Shown piece by piece: positions 54,258-64,000 of a DNA stretch of 64,000 nucleotides. The first letter of the stretch is position 1. Each line of letters begins with the position of its first letter. The DNA is taken from contig JALHOD010000003.1 of NCBI GenBank assembly GCA_022843165.1, positions 1 through 64,000 of the forward strand, in the 5' to 3' direction. The translations under genes were made by a program, and so were the position numbers. The notes under the pieces are model-generated. The model was not told the origin of the DNA and ran no database searches. It saw only the letters and a program-made list of their open reading frames with translations. The DNA comes from Pseudorhodoplanes sp. GTDB taxonomy: Bacteria > Pseudomonadota > Alphaproteobacteria > Rhizobiales > Xanthobacteraceae.

Positions 54258-54764
54258 ATGTTCGCAGTCATTAAGACCGGCGGCCTGCAATACCGGGTCA
54301 CCGAAGACGAAACGGTCCGGATCGGACGCATCGCCGGCGAGCCCGGCGACATCGTCCAGATCGGCAATGTGCTGATGCTGGGCGGCGACGCGCCGCAGCT
54401 CGGGTCTCCGATGGTGTCGGGCGCCTCCGTGGCGGTCGAGATCCTGCAGCAGAGCCGCGGCCGCAAGATCATCGCGTTCAAGAAGCGCCGCCGGAAGAAC
54501 TCGCGCCGCAAGCGCGGTTTCCGCCCGGAATACACCGTGGTCCGGATCAGCGAGATCCTGACCGACGGCAAGGCGCCGACCAAGAAGGCCAAGGGCAAGC
54601 CGGCTCCCAAGCCGAAAGCCGAAAAGCCCGAGGGCGAGGCCGGTGAGGCCAAGCCGAAGGCCAAGGCCAAGACCGCTGCCAAGCCCAAGACCTCTGGCAA
54701 GACGGCCGCGAAAAAGCCCGCTTCCAAGGCCAAATCGGCCGCGAAGACAAAGGCCAAGAAGTAA
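54258..54764 (+). CDS. rplU: 50S ribosomal protein L21 with Lys/Ala-rich tail
   Basis: 168 residues. Residues 1-102 are L21 ('MFAVIKTGGLQYRVTEDETV', 'IAFKKRRRKNSRRKRGFRPEYTVVRI'). The remaining ~65 residues are a Lys/Ala/Pro-rich extension (KPKAKAKTAAKPKTSGKTAAKK...), common in alphaproteobacteria. AACACGAGGAAAG gives the ribosome site for ATG 54258. It is followed by rpmA. Confidence 0.97.
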   Translation: MFAVIKTGGLQYRVTEDETVRIGRIAGEPGDIVQIGNVLMLGGDAPQLGSPMVSGASVAVEILQQSRGRKIIAFKKRRRKNSRRKRGFRPEYTVVRISEILTDGKAPTKKAKGKPAPKPKAEKPEGEAGEAKPKAKAKTAAKPKTSGKTAAKKPASKAKSAAKTKAKK

Positions 54765-54910
54765 GGCGGGCGCCACCGGGCGTGGCGATCGCAACACAGT
54801 GTCAACAGATTCCGGCTATCGCACCGCTCGCGAGGCCGGAATGACACCTGAAATGGGATGATTCCGGCACGGAATCGCGTTATAGAGTTCGAGACGAAGG
54901 ATTTAGTGCG

Positions 54911-55183
54911 ATGGCACACAAGAAAGCAGGCGGATCTTCACGCAACGGCCGCGACACCGCGGGCCGCCGCCTTGGCATCAAGGCGTTCGGCGGCGAAGCC
55001 GTGATCTCCGGAAACATCATCGCGCGTCAGCGCGGCACGACCTGGCATCCCGGCCGCAATGTCGGCATGGGCAAGGATCACACGCTGTTCGCACTCGTCG
55101 ATGGTCGCGTTCAGTTCAATACCAAAGCCAAGGGCCGCACATTCGTATCGGTTGTTCCGATGACGGAGGCTGCGGCCGAATAG
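54911..55183 (+). CDS. rpmA: 50S ribosomal protein L27
   Basis: 90 residues: '[29 protein letters not shown]...', with the flexible N-terminus that reaches the peptidyl-transferase centre. It lies 146 bp behind rplU, the usual pairing, and is followed by a terminator. Confidence 0.98.
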   Translation: MAHKKAGGSSRNGRDTAGRRLGIKAFGGEAVISGNIIARQRGTTWHPGRNVGMGKDHTLFALVDGRVQFNTKAKGRTFVSVVPMTEAAAE

Positions 55184-55254
55184 ACGGCGATCTCAAATCG
55201 AGGTCCGCCGGTTCCCAAGTCAAACCCGGCGGGCTCCTAGTGGGCTCAGAATAC

Positions 55255-55294
55255 GAGGGGGAGACGGGTGAACCGGCTCCCCCTCAGTGTTTTT
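55255..55294 (+). terminator. Rho-independent terminator after rpmA
   Basis: A GAGGGGGAG / CTCCCCCTC stem with a GC-rich loop, followed by AGTGTTTTT. It separates the ribosomal operon from the GNAT gene, whose ribosome site follows within 20 bp. Confidence 0.75.
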
Positions 55295-55313
55295 CAACCA
55301 AGGAGCCTGCGCG

Positions 55314-55907
55314 ATGACCCTGTTAGGACTGCCCACTGAAAGCTTCCGGGAAGGAAGTATCCCCGTCCTCGAGACTGAACGGCTTTTTCTGCGTGCGCCG
55401 CGGCTCGGGGACGCCAAGCATGTAGCGGCGCTCGCAAACGACAAACGCATTGCCGAGAACACGCGCCGCTTGCCGCATCCCTATACGCGCAGCGACGCCG
55501 AGGATTTCATTTCTTCGCTCGATGCCGGCGAGATCGGGTTTCTGATCACACGCCACGACGAGACCATCGTCGGCGCATGCGGCATTGCAGCCCAAGACGA
55601 TGCCGTGCCGGAGATCGGCTATTGGCTCGGGGTGAATCACTGGGGCCAAGGCTATGCGACCGAAGCCGTGCGCGCCGTGATCGATTACGCCTTCACCGAG
55701 CTCGGCCATGAATCGCTGCAGGCCGGCGCTCGGGTCACCAATCCGGCATCGCGTCGCATTTTAGAGAAATGCGGCTTCCAGTGGACCGGGGTCGGCCTGT
55801 GCCGCATCCGGGCACTGGCCAGTTCGGCGCCGATCGACCGATTCCGGCTCGATCGGGGCCTCTGGACCTCCTTGCGCAGCTGGCGCGACGTCAAAAGGGT
55901 GGCCTGA
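55314..55907 (+). CDS. GNAT-family N-acetyltransferase
   Basis: 197 residues in the RimJ/RimL style: 'LETERLFLRAPRLGDAKHVAALANDKRIAENTRRLPHPY', 'EIGYWLGVNHWGQGYATEAVRAVIDYAF' (acetyl-CoA pyrophosphate loop, Q/R-x-x-G-x-G/A type) and 'LGHESLQAGARVTNPASRRILEKCGFQ'. AAGGAG lies before ATG 55314. Such enzymes acetylate N-termini or small amines, for example of ribosomal proteins; the neighbouring rplU-rpmA does not prove it. Confidence 0.92.
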   Translation: MTLLGLPTESFREGSIPVLETERLFLRAPRLGDAKHVAALANDKRIAENTRRLPHPYTRSDAEDFISSLDAGEIGFLITRHDETIVGACGIAAQDDAVPEIGYWLGVNHWGQGYATEAVRAVIDYAFTELGHESLQAGARVTNPASRRILEKCGFQWTGVGLCRIRALASSAPIDRFRLDRGLWTSLRSWRDVKRVA

Positions 55908-56081
55908 TGCTGTCCGGCGAGCCGTGATGCCCTCCGGCTCGCCGGAACCCGCTCGCCCGATTGTGAGGAAGACGGCTGGAAAAATGACTGTTTTCGGGGT
56001 ATGTAGCTGCCAGCCTCTACGAGATGTCAGCCTGACGCTCGTGTGTCGGCGGAACATCTTACTTACGTTTGGAGACTGATT

Positions 56082-57490
<1,409 letters not shown>

Positions 57491-57503
57491 TGCCGGCTCT
57501 CTT

Positions 57504-57657
57504 ACCCTCTCTCCTTGTGGGAGAGGGTGGCGAACACTGAGCGAAGCGAGGTGTTCGCCGGGTGAGGGGTTCTTTCCTCACCATTTTTGCTAAAACCCCT
57601 CACCCGGTCATCCTCACTTCGTTCGGATGACCACCCTCTCCCACAAGGGGAGAGGGT
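57504..57657. repeat. long palindromic intergenic repeat (family A, copy 2)
   Basis: ACCCTCTCTCCTTGTGGGAG at the left and its complement CTCCCACAAGGGGAGAGGGT at the right, with inner GGGTGAGGGGT/ACCCCTCACCC. It is the same family as the element at 10288-10427 and lies between obgE and proB. Confidence 0.85.
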
Positions 57658-57683
57658 AGCCGAGCAAGCCGCTAGCCTGTCAC

Positions 57684-58814
57684 ATGTCCCGCTCCGCTCC
57701 CGCCCTCACCGATTTCCGCCGCATCGTCGTGAAAGTCGGCTCCTCGCTGCTGGTCGATTCCGGCGCCGGCAAGCTGCGCGAGTCCTGGCTCGCCGCCTTG
57801 TGCGAGGACATCGCGGACCTGCACAAGGACAAGCGCGATATTCTTGTTGTCTCGTCCGGCGCCATCGCGCTCGGACGCTCGGTGCTGAAACTGCCGCGCG
57901 GCCCGCTCAAGCTGGAAGAGTCACAGGCCGCCGCCGCCGTCGGGCAGATCGCGCTCGCCCGCATCTGGGCCGAAATGCTCGGCCGTCACGGCATCACCGC
58001 CGGACAGATTCTTGTCACGCTCGGCGACACCGAGGAGCGCCGCCGCTATCTCAATGCGCGCGAGACCATCGACAAGTTGCTGGAATGGCGCAGCGTGCCG
58101 GTGATCAACGAGAACGACACCGTCGCCACCACCGAAATCCGCTACGGCGACAACGATCGCCTCGGCGCGCGCGTCGCCACCATGATGAGCGCCGATCTGC
58201 TGGTGCTGCTGTCCGATATCGACGGCCTGTATGACGCGCCGCCCGGCGAGGGCCGCAAGGTCAATCTCATTCCGGTGGTTGAGCGCATCACGCCGCAGAT
58301 CGAAGGCGTCGCCGGCGCCTCCGGTTCGGAATTGTCGCGCGGCGGCATGCAGACCAAGATCGAGGCCGGCAAGATCGCGACCTCGGCCGGCACGCATATG
58401 GTGATCGCCTCCGGCAAGACCGAGCATCCCCTGCGAGCGATCATCGCGGGCGGACGCTGCACCTGGTTTCTCACCCCGGCTAATCCCGTCACCGCGCGCA
58501 AGAAATGGATCGCCGGCTCGCTCGAACCCAGGGGCACGCTCTATATCGACGCCGGCGCGGTGGCGGCGTTGCGGCGCGGCGCCAGCCTGCTGCCGGCCGG
58601 CATCAAGCGCGTGAGCGGCGAATTCGATCGCGGCGATGCGGTGATCATCCGCGACATGGACGGCGCGGAAATCGGACGCGGCCTCGTCGCCTATGACGCG
58701 GCCGACGCCGGCAAGGTGATCGGCCTATCGTCGGCAGACGTGAAAAACATTCTCGGCTTCGAGGGCCGCGCCGAGATTGTCCACAGGGACGATCTTGTGA
58801 TGGGCGGCGCCTAG
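57684..58814 (+). CDS. proB: glutamate 5-kinase
   Basis: 376 residues: an amino-acid-kinase domain (~1-260; '[14 protein letters not shown]', 'VSSGAIALG', '[46 protein letters not shown]') and a C-terminal PUA domain (~275-365). It makes gamma-glutamyl phosphate, the first step of proline synthesis. proA is 3.1 kb downstream instead of adjacent, the gap being filled by unrelated genes. Confidence 0.97.
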   Translation: MSRSAPALTDFRRIVVKVGSSLLVDSGAGKLRESWLAALCEDIADLHKDKRDILVVSSGAIALGRSVLKLPRGPLKLEESQAAAAVGQIALARIWAEMLGRHGITAGQILVTLGDTEERRRYLNARETIDKLLEWRSVPVINENDTVATTEIRYGDNDRLGARVATMMSADLLVLLSDIDGLYDAPPGEGRKVNLIPVVERITPQIEGVAGASGSELSRGGMQTKIEAGKIATSAGTHMVIASGKTEHPLRAIIAGGRCTWFLTPANPVTARKKWIAGSLEPRGTLYIDAGAVAALRRGASLLPAGIKRVSGEFDRGDAVIIRDMDGAEIGRGLVAYDAADAGKVIGLSSADVKNILGFEGRAEIVHRDDLVMGGA

Positions 58815-59311
58815 CGCCGCGCTTGGCTGTTGCGCCCTCGTCACGTTGCAAATCTGCCGCGCGCTTTCGATCAATTATGGCAGGACTCCCCGATACCGCT
58901 GCATCCGATCGCACGCGCGTAAGCTCGTTGCCGGTGGGGTGGCGTATGGGGGTCGCTGGAAGACCGGTCGCCCACCGGCCGGAGTAGAGTTGCGTAGAGT
59001 GAAGACGGACAATCGGACTTGCCGTTATGACGGTCGCTGATTCCCTCTCTACCGGCTCACGGCAAGTTTACACGCTGGCGCGCGATCTCTCGTCCGGTAC
59101 GCCACCACCACCTGTTGCGACGCGGCATCGTATTGCACGCAAGACCGCGGCGTTATTGCGGAAAATTTAGCGCGACCATTGTCCGCAATTTGCTCTCGCC
59201 CGTTTACGCGGGCTTTGCACGTGCCTGTCATCTTCCCGCCAAACTGAAATGGCAGGTTTTCATCCATCGGAAAATCTGCGGGCGGCAAGGCAACGACGTG
59301 GAGACAACGTC
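58815..59311. other. gene-free stretch
   Basis: 497 bp between proB and the zinc-ribbon gene. I see no convincing ORF, tRNA or repeat here. A pair of short GC-rich inverted repeats (GACCGG...CCGG) near 58960-58985 is not distinctive. Confidence 0.4.
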
Positions 59312-59530
59312 ATGCAAGCGCGGTCACACAAGTTCCAGAATTATGTTCGCTCCCGTCCGGTCGCGCCCTGCGCGCAATGCGGCAAGATGCTGTTCGCACC
59401 GGAATGGTCGGAATATATCGATCGCCGCCGGGCCCGCCATCTGTGGACATGCACGGCCTGCGATTATGATTTCGAGACGATTGTGGTGTTTCCGGCCGAC
59501 GCCGGACAGCGCGGCGACGAAGCGGCGTAA
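59312..59530 (+). CDS. small zinc-ribbon protein
   Basis: 72 residues. The CPAC-like pattern is 'APCAQCGKMLF...', with a second pair in 'LWTCTACDYDFETIVVF', giving a four-cysteine zinc ribbon. The N-terminus is basic (QARSHKFQNYVRSRP). GGAGACAACGTC precedes ATG 59312. The role is unknown; it may bind nucleic acid. It is convergent with the dipeptidase gene (3 bp gap). Confidence 0.75.
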   Translation: MQARSHKFQNYVRSRPVAPCAQCGKMLFAPEWSEYIDRRRARHLWTCTACDYDFETIVVFPADAGQRGDEAA

Positions 59531-59533
59531 GCG

Positions 59534-60220
59534 CTAGCGCACCGGAAAATCGAAATAGCTGTCGGGAAACGGTTCCTTCGCCAGCGTGAAATGCCACCAT
59601 TCCTTGCTGTGCGGCAGGAACCCGCGTTTGCGCATCGCCGCGCTGAGGATTCTGCGGTTGGCCTGCGCGTCCGCGCTCACGCTCCTGTCGGAGGGCCATG
59701 ACCGCGCCGAGAAGAAATCGAACGGCGTGCCCATGTCGACGTCCTTCCTGTCGCTCAGCGTCACCAATGTGAGATCGACGGTCGAGCCGCGCGAATGGCC
59801 GGAACGCGTGGCGAGATAGCCGTCGCGGAACAGGTTGCGCTTGTCGAGTTCTGGATAGAAATCCTTCTTCGTCCTGGTGTCGTCGATCGCTTTCGCCCAG
59901 CGTGCGAAATGCGCCACCGCCCGCGCCGGCCGGTAGCAATCGAACACCTTCAGTCCAAATCCCTTCGGCGCGAGATCGCGCTGCACATGTGCCAGCGCCT
60001 CGGCGGCAGACTTGGTCAGGTAGCAGACCGGTTTTTCATAGCCGTCGATCTTCGCACCGACGAAATTGGCGGTGCCGAGATAGCGCAGGTCCACCACCAG
60101 ATCGGGGATGAGTTTCGAGACATCAGCGAATGCTGAATAAGGAAAACCTGATGACGGCATCGAAAAAACCAAGATAAATACAGTAAAGAACATTGCTCGA
60201 ATAGCCACACCCTTCCTCAC
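59534..60220 (-). CDS. D-alanyl-D-alanine dipeptidase-like peptidase M15 (VanX/DdpX type)
   Basis: 228 residues with a probable N-terminal signal (MFFTVFILVFSMPSSGFPYSAFA after a basic tail). The VanX motifs are 'SGHSRGSTVDLT' (zinc His and Asp) and 'EWWHFTL' (catalytic Glu and zinc His). It cleaves D-Ala-D-Ala or related peptidoglycan fragments. GTG 60220 is chosen because its GTGA overlaps the upstream gene's stop; an ATG at 60193 is an alternative. A periplasmic recycling role is likelier than vancomycin resistance, as no vanH/vanA are seen. Confidence 0.9.
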   Translation of the reverse strand: MRKGVAIRAMFFTVFILVFSMPSSGFPYSAFADVSKLIPDLVVDLRYLGTANFVGAKIDGYEKPVCYLTKSAAEALAHVQRDLAPKGFGLKVFDCYRPARAVAHFARWAKAIDDTRTKKDFYPELDKRNLFRDGYLATRSGHSRGSTVDLTLVTLSDRKDVDMGTPFDFFSARSWPSDRSVSADAQANRRILSAAMRKRGFLPHSKEWWHFTLAKEPFPDSYFDFPVR

Positions 60221-61659
60221 ATCTCAATCGTTTGCTCAACAAGATCCTTGTCCATTGATATGTGTTTTTTGAACTCGTCTAGAGAATCGCGCAACGCACC
60301 CATGTTTAATCTTTTTGCCGGAACACTTGGCATTAGCTCTTTTCCAAACAAGCTACGATAGCACTCTTTGAACGATTCCTCCTTATGCGCCAGACGAAAC
60401 ACCGGCCACTCTCGATACTCACGCTCGTTAATTTCGCCCTCGGGACCCATCTTTTTCATTTGAGAAACAAGGCCAGCAAAATCTCCCTTCACTGCAGAGA
60501 GGCACACTTGAAACTGCGCATCAGCCGCGGACCAATCAACGCGCGAAAGAATATTGTTGGCCGCTTCTCGCTTACCTTGCAGGCTAAAACAGTTCGCATA
60601 ATTAACGAGGAGAATTCTCCTCGAACGTTCGCTTTTGACATTCTTTAAAACATCGCACGAGAATCGAAGAATTTCCGAAGCGAGCTTGTATTTCTTATTC
60701 AGAATCAAATCATATCCAATCGCAATCAGCGCATTATCTGCTTCTTCAATTTCATCCGGCAACATCTTGCGCCAAATAACCTGAATTAGCTTCACGCCAA
60801 TCTCAAAGAATATTTCTGTCGCATCTCGAAAATAACCGAGTGATGTCCTCAGCTGGCCGCCCACTTTTACGTGCGCATCCAACTTGAAGTTTACTTCTTT
60901 GCAGTTATTCAAATATTCTGTCGATACGATACCGCCCGTGTGAGTAAGAAGATTTCTCCGCTCATTAACTTCAACAAAAGCTGGCCAATTCATCAAACCT
61001 TCGGTCATTGGTATTTTGAGCACATTGGAGAACCATTGAAATTGTTCTCGGCGACTCCGCCTAATTATTCCTTCAACAAATTTCTCTGAAAAATGAGAAC
61101 GAACATCTTCAATAGTTTTGAATGCGTACAAATCAGTGTACTCAATCTTTCTATCAGAACTATCTAATAGCTCGGGCTTTGCTTTAATCATTTCAGCGAT
61201 GATGCTCGAAACCAATACGTCAAACTGGCTACAAAGCTGCATGATAAAATTGTTTGTTGTGATCGAAACTGTACGGAGCGCAGGAGTAATCTCACTTAGA
61301 ATTTCTGAGAACCCAAGCAGGTGAGCAGAATCAAGGGAGTACTTTTCCTGCTTCTCGCTTTGATCGGTGCGTATTCCGTGTTTGATGCAATAAGTTCGAA
61401 GTTTGTGGTCAATCAATTGGTTTACGTGCAATTCAGATATGAGCGACTGTAAGGGAAAGTGGAGAAAGAATGTCTCGTGTACGGTTGTGAAATTGCGATT
61501 GATCTGGCTAAAGCCAGACGAACCTTTCTTATTTTTCGGCTTCGTTTCTGTGGGCTCGATATCAAGCGCTTTTAAACTATTCTTATCGATATCGAATCGG
61601 ACGAAGCGATTCCACACCTTGTCTTTCGTGAATGTCAAAATTATTGGGCTACCGGACAT
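60217..61659 (-). CDS. AT-rich HEPN-motif protein (candidate defence or RNase protein)
   Basis: 480 residues in a markedly AT-rich stretch, unlike all neighbours, so it is probably horizontally acquired. The centre carries R235-x4-H240 in 'FVEVNERRNLLTHTGGIVSTEYL', the HEPN RNase pattern seen in many abortive-infection and toxin proteins. The C-terminal ~180 residues look like TPR-type helical repeats ('ALIAIGYDLILNKKYKLASEILRFSCDVLKN', 'NYANCFSLQGKREAANNILSRVDW'). The N-terminal ~130 residues are unrecognised. The downstream VanX-like gene overlaps its stop. Function is not known; the RNase inference rests on the motif. Confidence 0.75.
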   Translation of the reverse strand: MSGSPIILTFTKDKVWNRFVRFDIDKNSLKALDIEPTETKPKNKKGSSGFSQINRNFTTVHETFFLHFPLQSLISELHVNQLIDHKLRTYCIKHGIRTDQSEKQEKYSLDSAHLLGFSEILSEITPALRTVSITTNNFIMQLCSQFDVLVSSIIAEMIKAKPELLDSSDRKIEYTDLYAFKTIEDVRSHFSEKFVEGIIRRSRREQFQWFSNVLKIPMTEGLMNWPAFVEVNERRNLLTHTGGIVSTEYLNNCKEVNFKLDAHVKVGGQLRTSLGYFRDATEIFFEIGVKLIQVIWRKMLPDEIEEADNALIAIGYDLILNKKYKLASEILRFSCDVLKNVKSERSRRILLVNYANCFSLQGKREAANNILSRVDWSAADAQFQVCLSAVKGDFAGLVSQMKKMGPEGEINEREYREWPVFRLAHKEESFKECYRSLFGKELMPSVPAKRLNMGALRDSLDEFKKHISMDKDLVEQTIEM

Positions 61660-61912
61660 TGCTTATTCCTCCCCCTGCGCACGATAACACGCTCGGCGCC
61701 TATCACGCACGGCATAGGGTCTTGTTTATAGGCTGTGATTCCCATTCACTAAGGGCCACCGGGTTGCGGCGGAGGCTCGGTTCCCATCTACAGCGCCTCT
61801 CGGCGAAGGGCGCCAAGAGCCGGGGAAGTTAATGGCTTAAAAGGGCTGCAACTCGCCGCCGTCCGCCCTACATGCTAGAAGCCCGCCAACGAGCCCTTTT
61901 TGACGCCAGACC

Positions 61913-63205
61913 ATGACCGCGCCGCTGAAACCCATCTCCTCGCTTGAGGATCTCGACGCCCTGATGCGCGAGATCGGCCGCCGCGCGCGCTTAGCCGCGC
62001 GCAAGCTGGCGCTGGCCCGGGCCGACCAGAAGAACGCGGCGCTGAAAGCACAGGCCCATGCCCTGCGGGTGGCGAAGGAAGCAATTCTGGCCGCCAATCG
62101 CGACGACGTGGCGGAGGCCAAAAAGGCCGGCATCAGCGGTTCGTTCCTCGACCGGCTGGAACTGAACGACGCCCGCATCGAAGCGATGGCGGAAGGTCTC
62201 GACGTGGTGCGCGCCCTGCCCGATCCGGTCGGCACCGTGATGGAAAGCTGGACGCGGCCGAACGGCATGATCATCGAGCGGGTGCGCACGCCCCTCGGCG
62301 TGGTCGGCGTCATCTACGAAAGCCGTCCCAATGTCACCGCCGATGCCGGCGCGCTCTGCCTGAAAGCCGGCAACGCCGCGATCCTGCGCGGCGGCTCGGA
62401 TTCGCACCGCTCCTCGCGCGCCATTCACGCCGCGCTTGCCGCCGGCCTGCGCGAAGCGGGGCTTCCCGAAGACGCCATCCAGCTCGTGCCGACGCGCGAC
62501 CGCGCCGCGGTCGGCGCCATGCTGCGCGGTCTCGACGGCTGCATCGACGTGGTCGTGCCGCGCGGCGGCAAAAGCCTGGTCGCGCGCGTACAGGAAGAAG
62601 CCCGCGTGCCGGTCTTCGCGCATCTGGAAGGCGTCAACCATGTCTATGTCGACAAGGCCGCAGATCCGGAGATGGCGAAGAAAATCGTGCTGAACGCCAA
62701 GATGCGGCGCACCGGCGTCTGCGGCGCGGCCGAAACATTGCTGGTCGACAAGGCGGCGGCGGACAAGTTGCTGAAGCCGCTGGTGGCGATGCTGATCGAC
62801 GCCGGCTGCGAGGTGCGCGGCGATGCGGCAGTGCTCAAGGCCGACAAGCGCGCCAAACCTGCAAACGACGACGACTGGCGCACCGAGTATCTCGACGCCG
62901 TAATCGCAGCCAAGGTCGTGAACGGGGTCGACGGCGCCATCGATCACATCGAGACCTACGGCTCGCATCACACCGATGCGATCGTCACCGCCGATGCGAA
63001 AGCCGCGGAGAAATTTTTGAACGAGGTGGATTCCGCCATCGTCCTGCACAACGCCTCCACGCAATTCGCCGATGGCGGCGAATTCGGTTTCGGCGCCGAG
63101 ATCGGCATCGCCACCGGCCGCATGCATGCGCGCGGCCCGGTCGGCGTCGAGCAGCTCACCTCGTTCAAGTATCGCGTGCGCGGCACGGGACAGACGCGGC
63201 CGTGA
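61913..63205 (+). CDS. proA: glutamate-5-semialdehyde dehydrogenase (gamma-glutamyl phosphate reductase)
   Basis: 430 residues: '[33 protein letters not shown]' (NADP site), '[65 protein letters not shown]' with the catalytic Cys in [10 protein letters not shown], and '[39 protein letters not shown]'. It makes glutamate-5-semialdehyde, the second proline step. It overlaps nadD by four bases (GTGA). Confidence 0.97.
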   Translation: MTAPLKPISSLEDLDALMREIGRRARLAARKLALARADQKNAALKAQAHALRVAKEAILAANRDDVAEAKKAGISGSFLDRLELNDARIEAMAEGLDVVRALPDPVGTVMESWTRPNGMIIERVRTPLGVVGVIYESRPNVTADAGALCLKAGNAAILRGGSDSHRSSRAIHAALAAGLREAGLPEDAIQLVPTRDRAAVGAMLRGLDGCIDVVVPRGGKSLVARVQEEARVPVFAHLEGVNHVYVDKAADPEMAKKIVLNAKMRRTGVCGAAETLLVDKAAADKLLKPLVAMLIDAGCEVRGDAAVLKADKRAKPANDDDWRTEYLDAVIAAKVVNGVDGAIDHIETYGSHHTDAIVTADAKAAEKFLNEVDSAIVLHNASTQFADGGEFGFGAEIGIATGRMHARGPVGVEQLTSFKYRVRGTGQTRP

Positions 63206-63852
63206 CGTCGTCGCCGCAGCGGACGCTGGTGAAAAGCATCACAAAGCCGCGCGCCACCTTGCCCAATCATGCGCCGAACCTGCGTATCGGGCTGTTCGGC
63301 GGCTCGTTCAATCCGCCGCACGCGGCGCATCGCGAGGTCAGCCTGCTGGCGATGAAGCGGCTGGGGCTCGACCGCGTGTGGTGGCTGGTGACGCCCGGCA
63401 ATCCGCTGAAGGACACCAAGGCGCTGCCGCCGGTGGAGGAGCGCGTGCAGGCGGCGCAGGCTCTGGCCGATCATCCGCGCATCGATGTGACCGGCTTCGA
63501 ATCCGTCATCGGCCTGAAATATTCTTGCGATACGATTGCCTATCTGCTGCGGGAATGTCCGGACGTGCGCTTTGTCTGGCTCATGGGCGCCGACAACCTG
63601 AAAGGGTTTCACCGCTGGAAGAACTGGCGCGGCATTTTCGGCATGATTCCGATCGCCATCCTGGATCGCGGCGGCATCAGTCTGCAGGCCACCTCTGGTC
63701 CCGGCGCCATCCATTTCGCCCGCGCCCGAATACCCGAAAATCAGGCCATGACGCTGGCGGACCGCGACCCGCCGGCCTGGGTCTATCTGCACGGGGTCAA
63801 ATCCACCCTCTCCTCCACGGCCTTGCGGGCCGGGAAAAAGGAACGGCTTTGA
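63202..63852 (+). CDS. nadD: nicotinate-nucleotide adenylyltransferase
   Basis: 216 residues with the nucleotidyltransferase '[18 protein letters not shown]' motif (HxGH relative: HAAH), '[11 protein letters not shown]' and the C-terminal 'SSTALRAG' (ISST-x-x-R type). It makes nicotinate adenine dinucleotide in NAD synthesis. The GTG start overlaps the proA stop, giving the conserved proA-nadD coupling. Confidence 0.96.
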   Translation: MTSSPQRTLVKSITKPRATLPNHAPNLRIGLFGGSFNPPHAAHREVSLLAMKRLGLDRVWWLVTPGNPLKDTKALPPVEERVQAAQALADHPRIDVTGFESVIGLKYSCDTIAYLLRECPDVRFVWLMGADNLKGFHRWKNWRGIFGMIPIAILDRGGISLQATSGPGAIHFARARIPENQAMTLADRDPPAWVYLHGVKSTLSSTALRAGKKERL

Positions 63853-64000
63853 TATTGAAACCATTAAGGGACAATGCCTACATTTGGTGTGTTGAGTCCC
63901 GGCCAGGCTGCCGGTCGCAACTGAAAGGAAAGGGACACTGAGAACCCAGGCAATCCAGCGGGCCCGCACGACAGCGCCCCGCTCCGTCTCCAAGCTGCGT
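63853..64000. other. window end after nadD
   Basis: No gene can be called in the last 148 bp. The conserved order would place rsfS next; a frame reading LRTQAIQRARTTAPRSVSK from about 63939 is open to the edge but its start and family cannot be judged. Confidence 0.35.

Noticed and set aside
59049-59288. Minus-strand 79-residue frame after proB
   Set aside because: No ribosome site near its first start and no recognisable motif; left as intergenic.

Overview
The window is high-GC DNA from an alphaproteobacterium, most likely Hyphomicrobiales in the broad Bradyrhizobium/Xanthobacteraceae neighbourhood. The strongest evidence is the block pckA / chvI-chvG-hprK-EIIA(Man)-HPr followed by ahcY, a gene order typical of that order, together with the rplU-rpmA ... 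obgE-proB ... proA-nadD block, several Bug/TTT-type solute receptors, and dispersed palindromic repeats of the kind common in these genomes. No species call is possible from sequence reading alone.

Layout. 1-12.3 kb: core physiology. A truncated LTXXQ/Spy-like protein, pckA, a HugZ-like flavin/haem-binding protein, the ChvG/ChvI acid and envelope sensor, the regulatory PTS (HprK, EIIA, HPr), ahcY behind a palindromic operator, and lepA. 12.3-14.1 kb: a small accessory patch with a lower-GC possible nuclease-fold gene, a DUF4160/DUF2442 pair and three families of palindromic repeats. 14.1-30.4 kb: transport and envelope genes. These include a Bug receptor, an AraC regulator, an L,D-transpeptidase, mepA, TauE, Yip1, a GMC oxidoreductase, modABC, a metal-chelate/cobalamin-type ABC system with two binding proteins, a K+/H+ antiporter and a BKACE enzyme. 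30.6-40.4 kb: a catabolic region with a patatin-like lipoprotein, an IlvD/Edd dehydratase, and a LysR regulator divergent from a glutamine-synthetase-like gene that is followed directly by Rieske oxygenase alpha and beta subunits, a Bug receptor and a Gfo/Idh/MocA dehydrogenase. 40.4-46.9 kb: a HEPN-type DUF4145 gene, a formamidase-like hydrolase, a NitT/TauT-type ABC importer and allophanate hydrolase.

46.9-52.8 kb is an accessory block beside the 3' end of tRNA-Ser(CGA): a deacetylase-like exported protein, small unknown proteins, a truncated cytochrome b561, an outer-membrane-protein 3' remnant and a type II P-type cation ATPase. 52.9-64 kb returns to core genes (amidohydrolase, rplU-rpmA, GNAT, cold-shock protein, obgE, proB, proA, nadD). 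These are interrupted at 59.3-61.7 kb by a small zinc-ribbon protein, a VanX-like dipeptidase and a strikingly AT-rich gene with a HEPN RNase-type motif.

The two most promising leads are the GS-like/Rieske oxygenase cassette (a possible gamma-glutamyl-primed aromatic amine oxidation system resembling aniline dioxygenase but lacking its amidotransferase and reductase partners here) and the lone AT-rich HEPN gene between the dipeptidase gene and proA. I saw no CRISPR array, rRNA, transposase or integrase.
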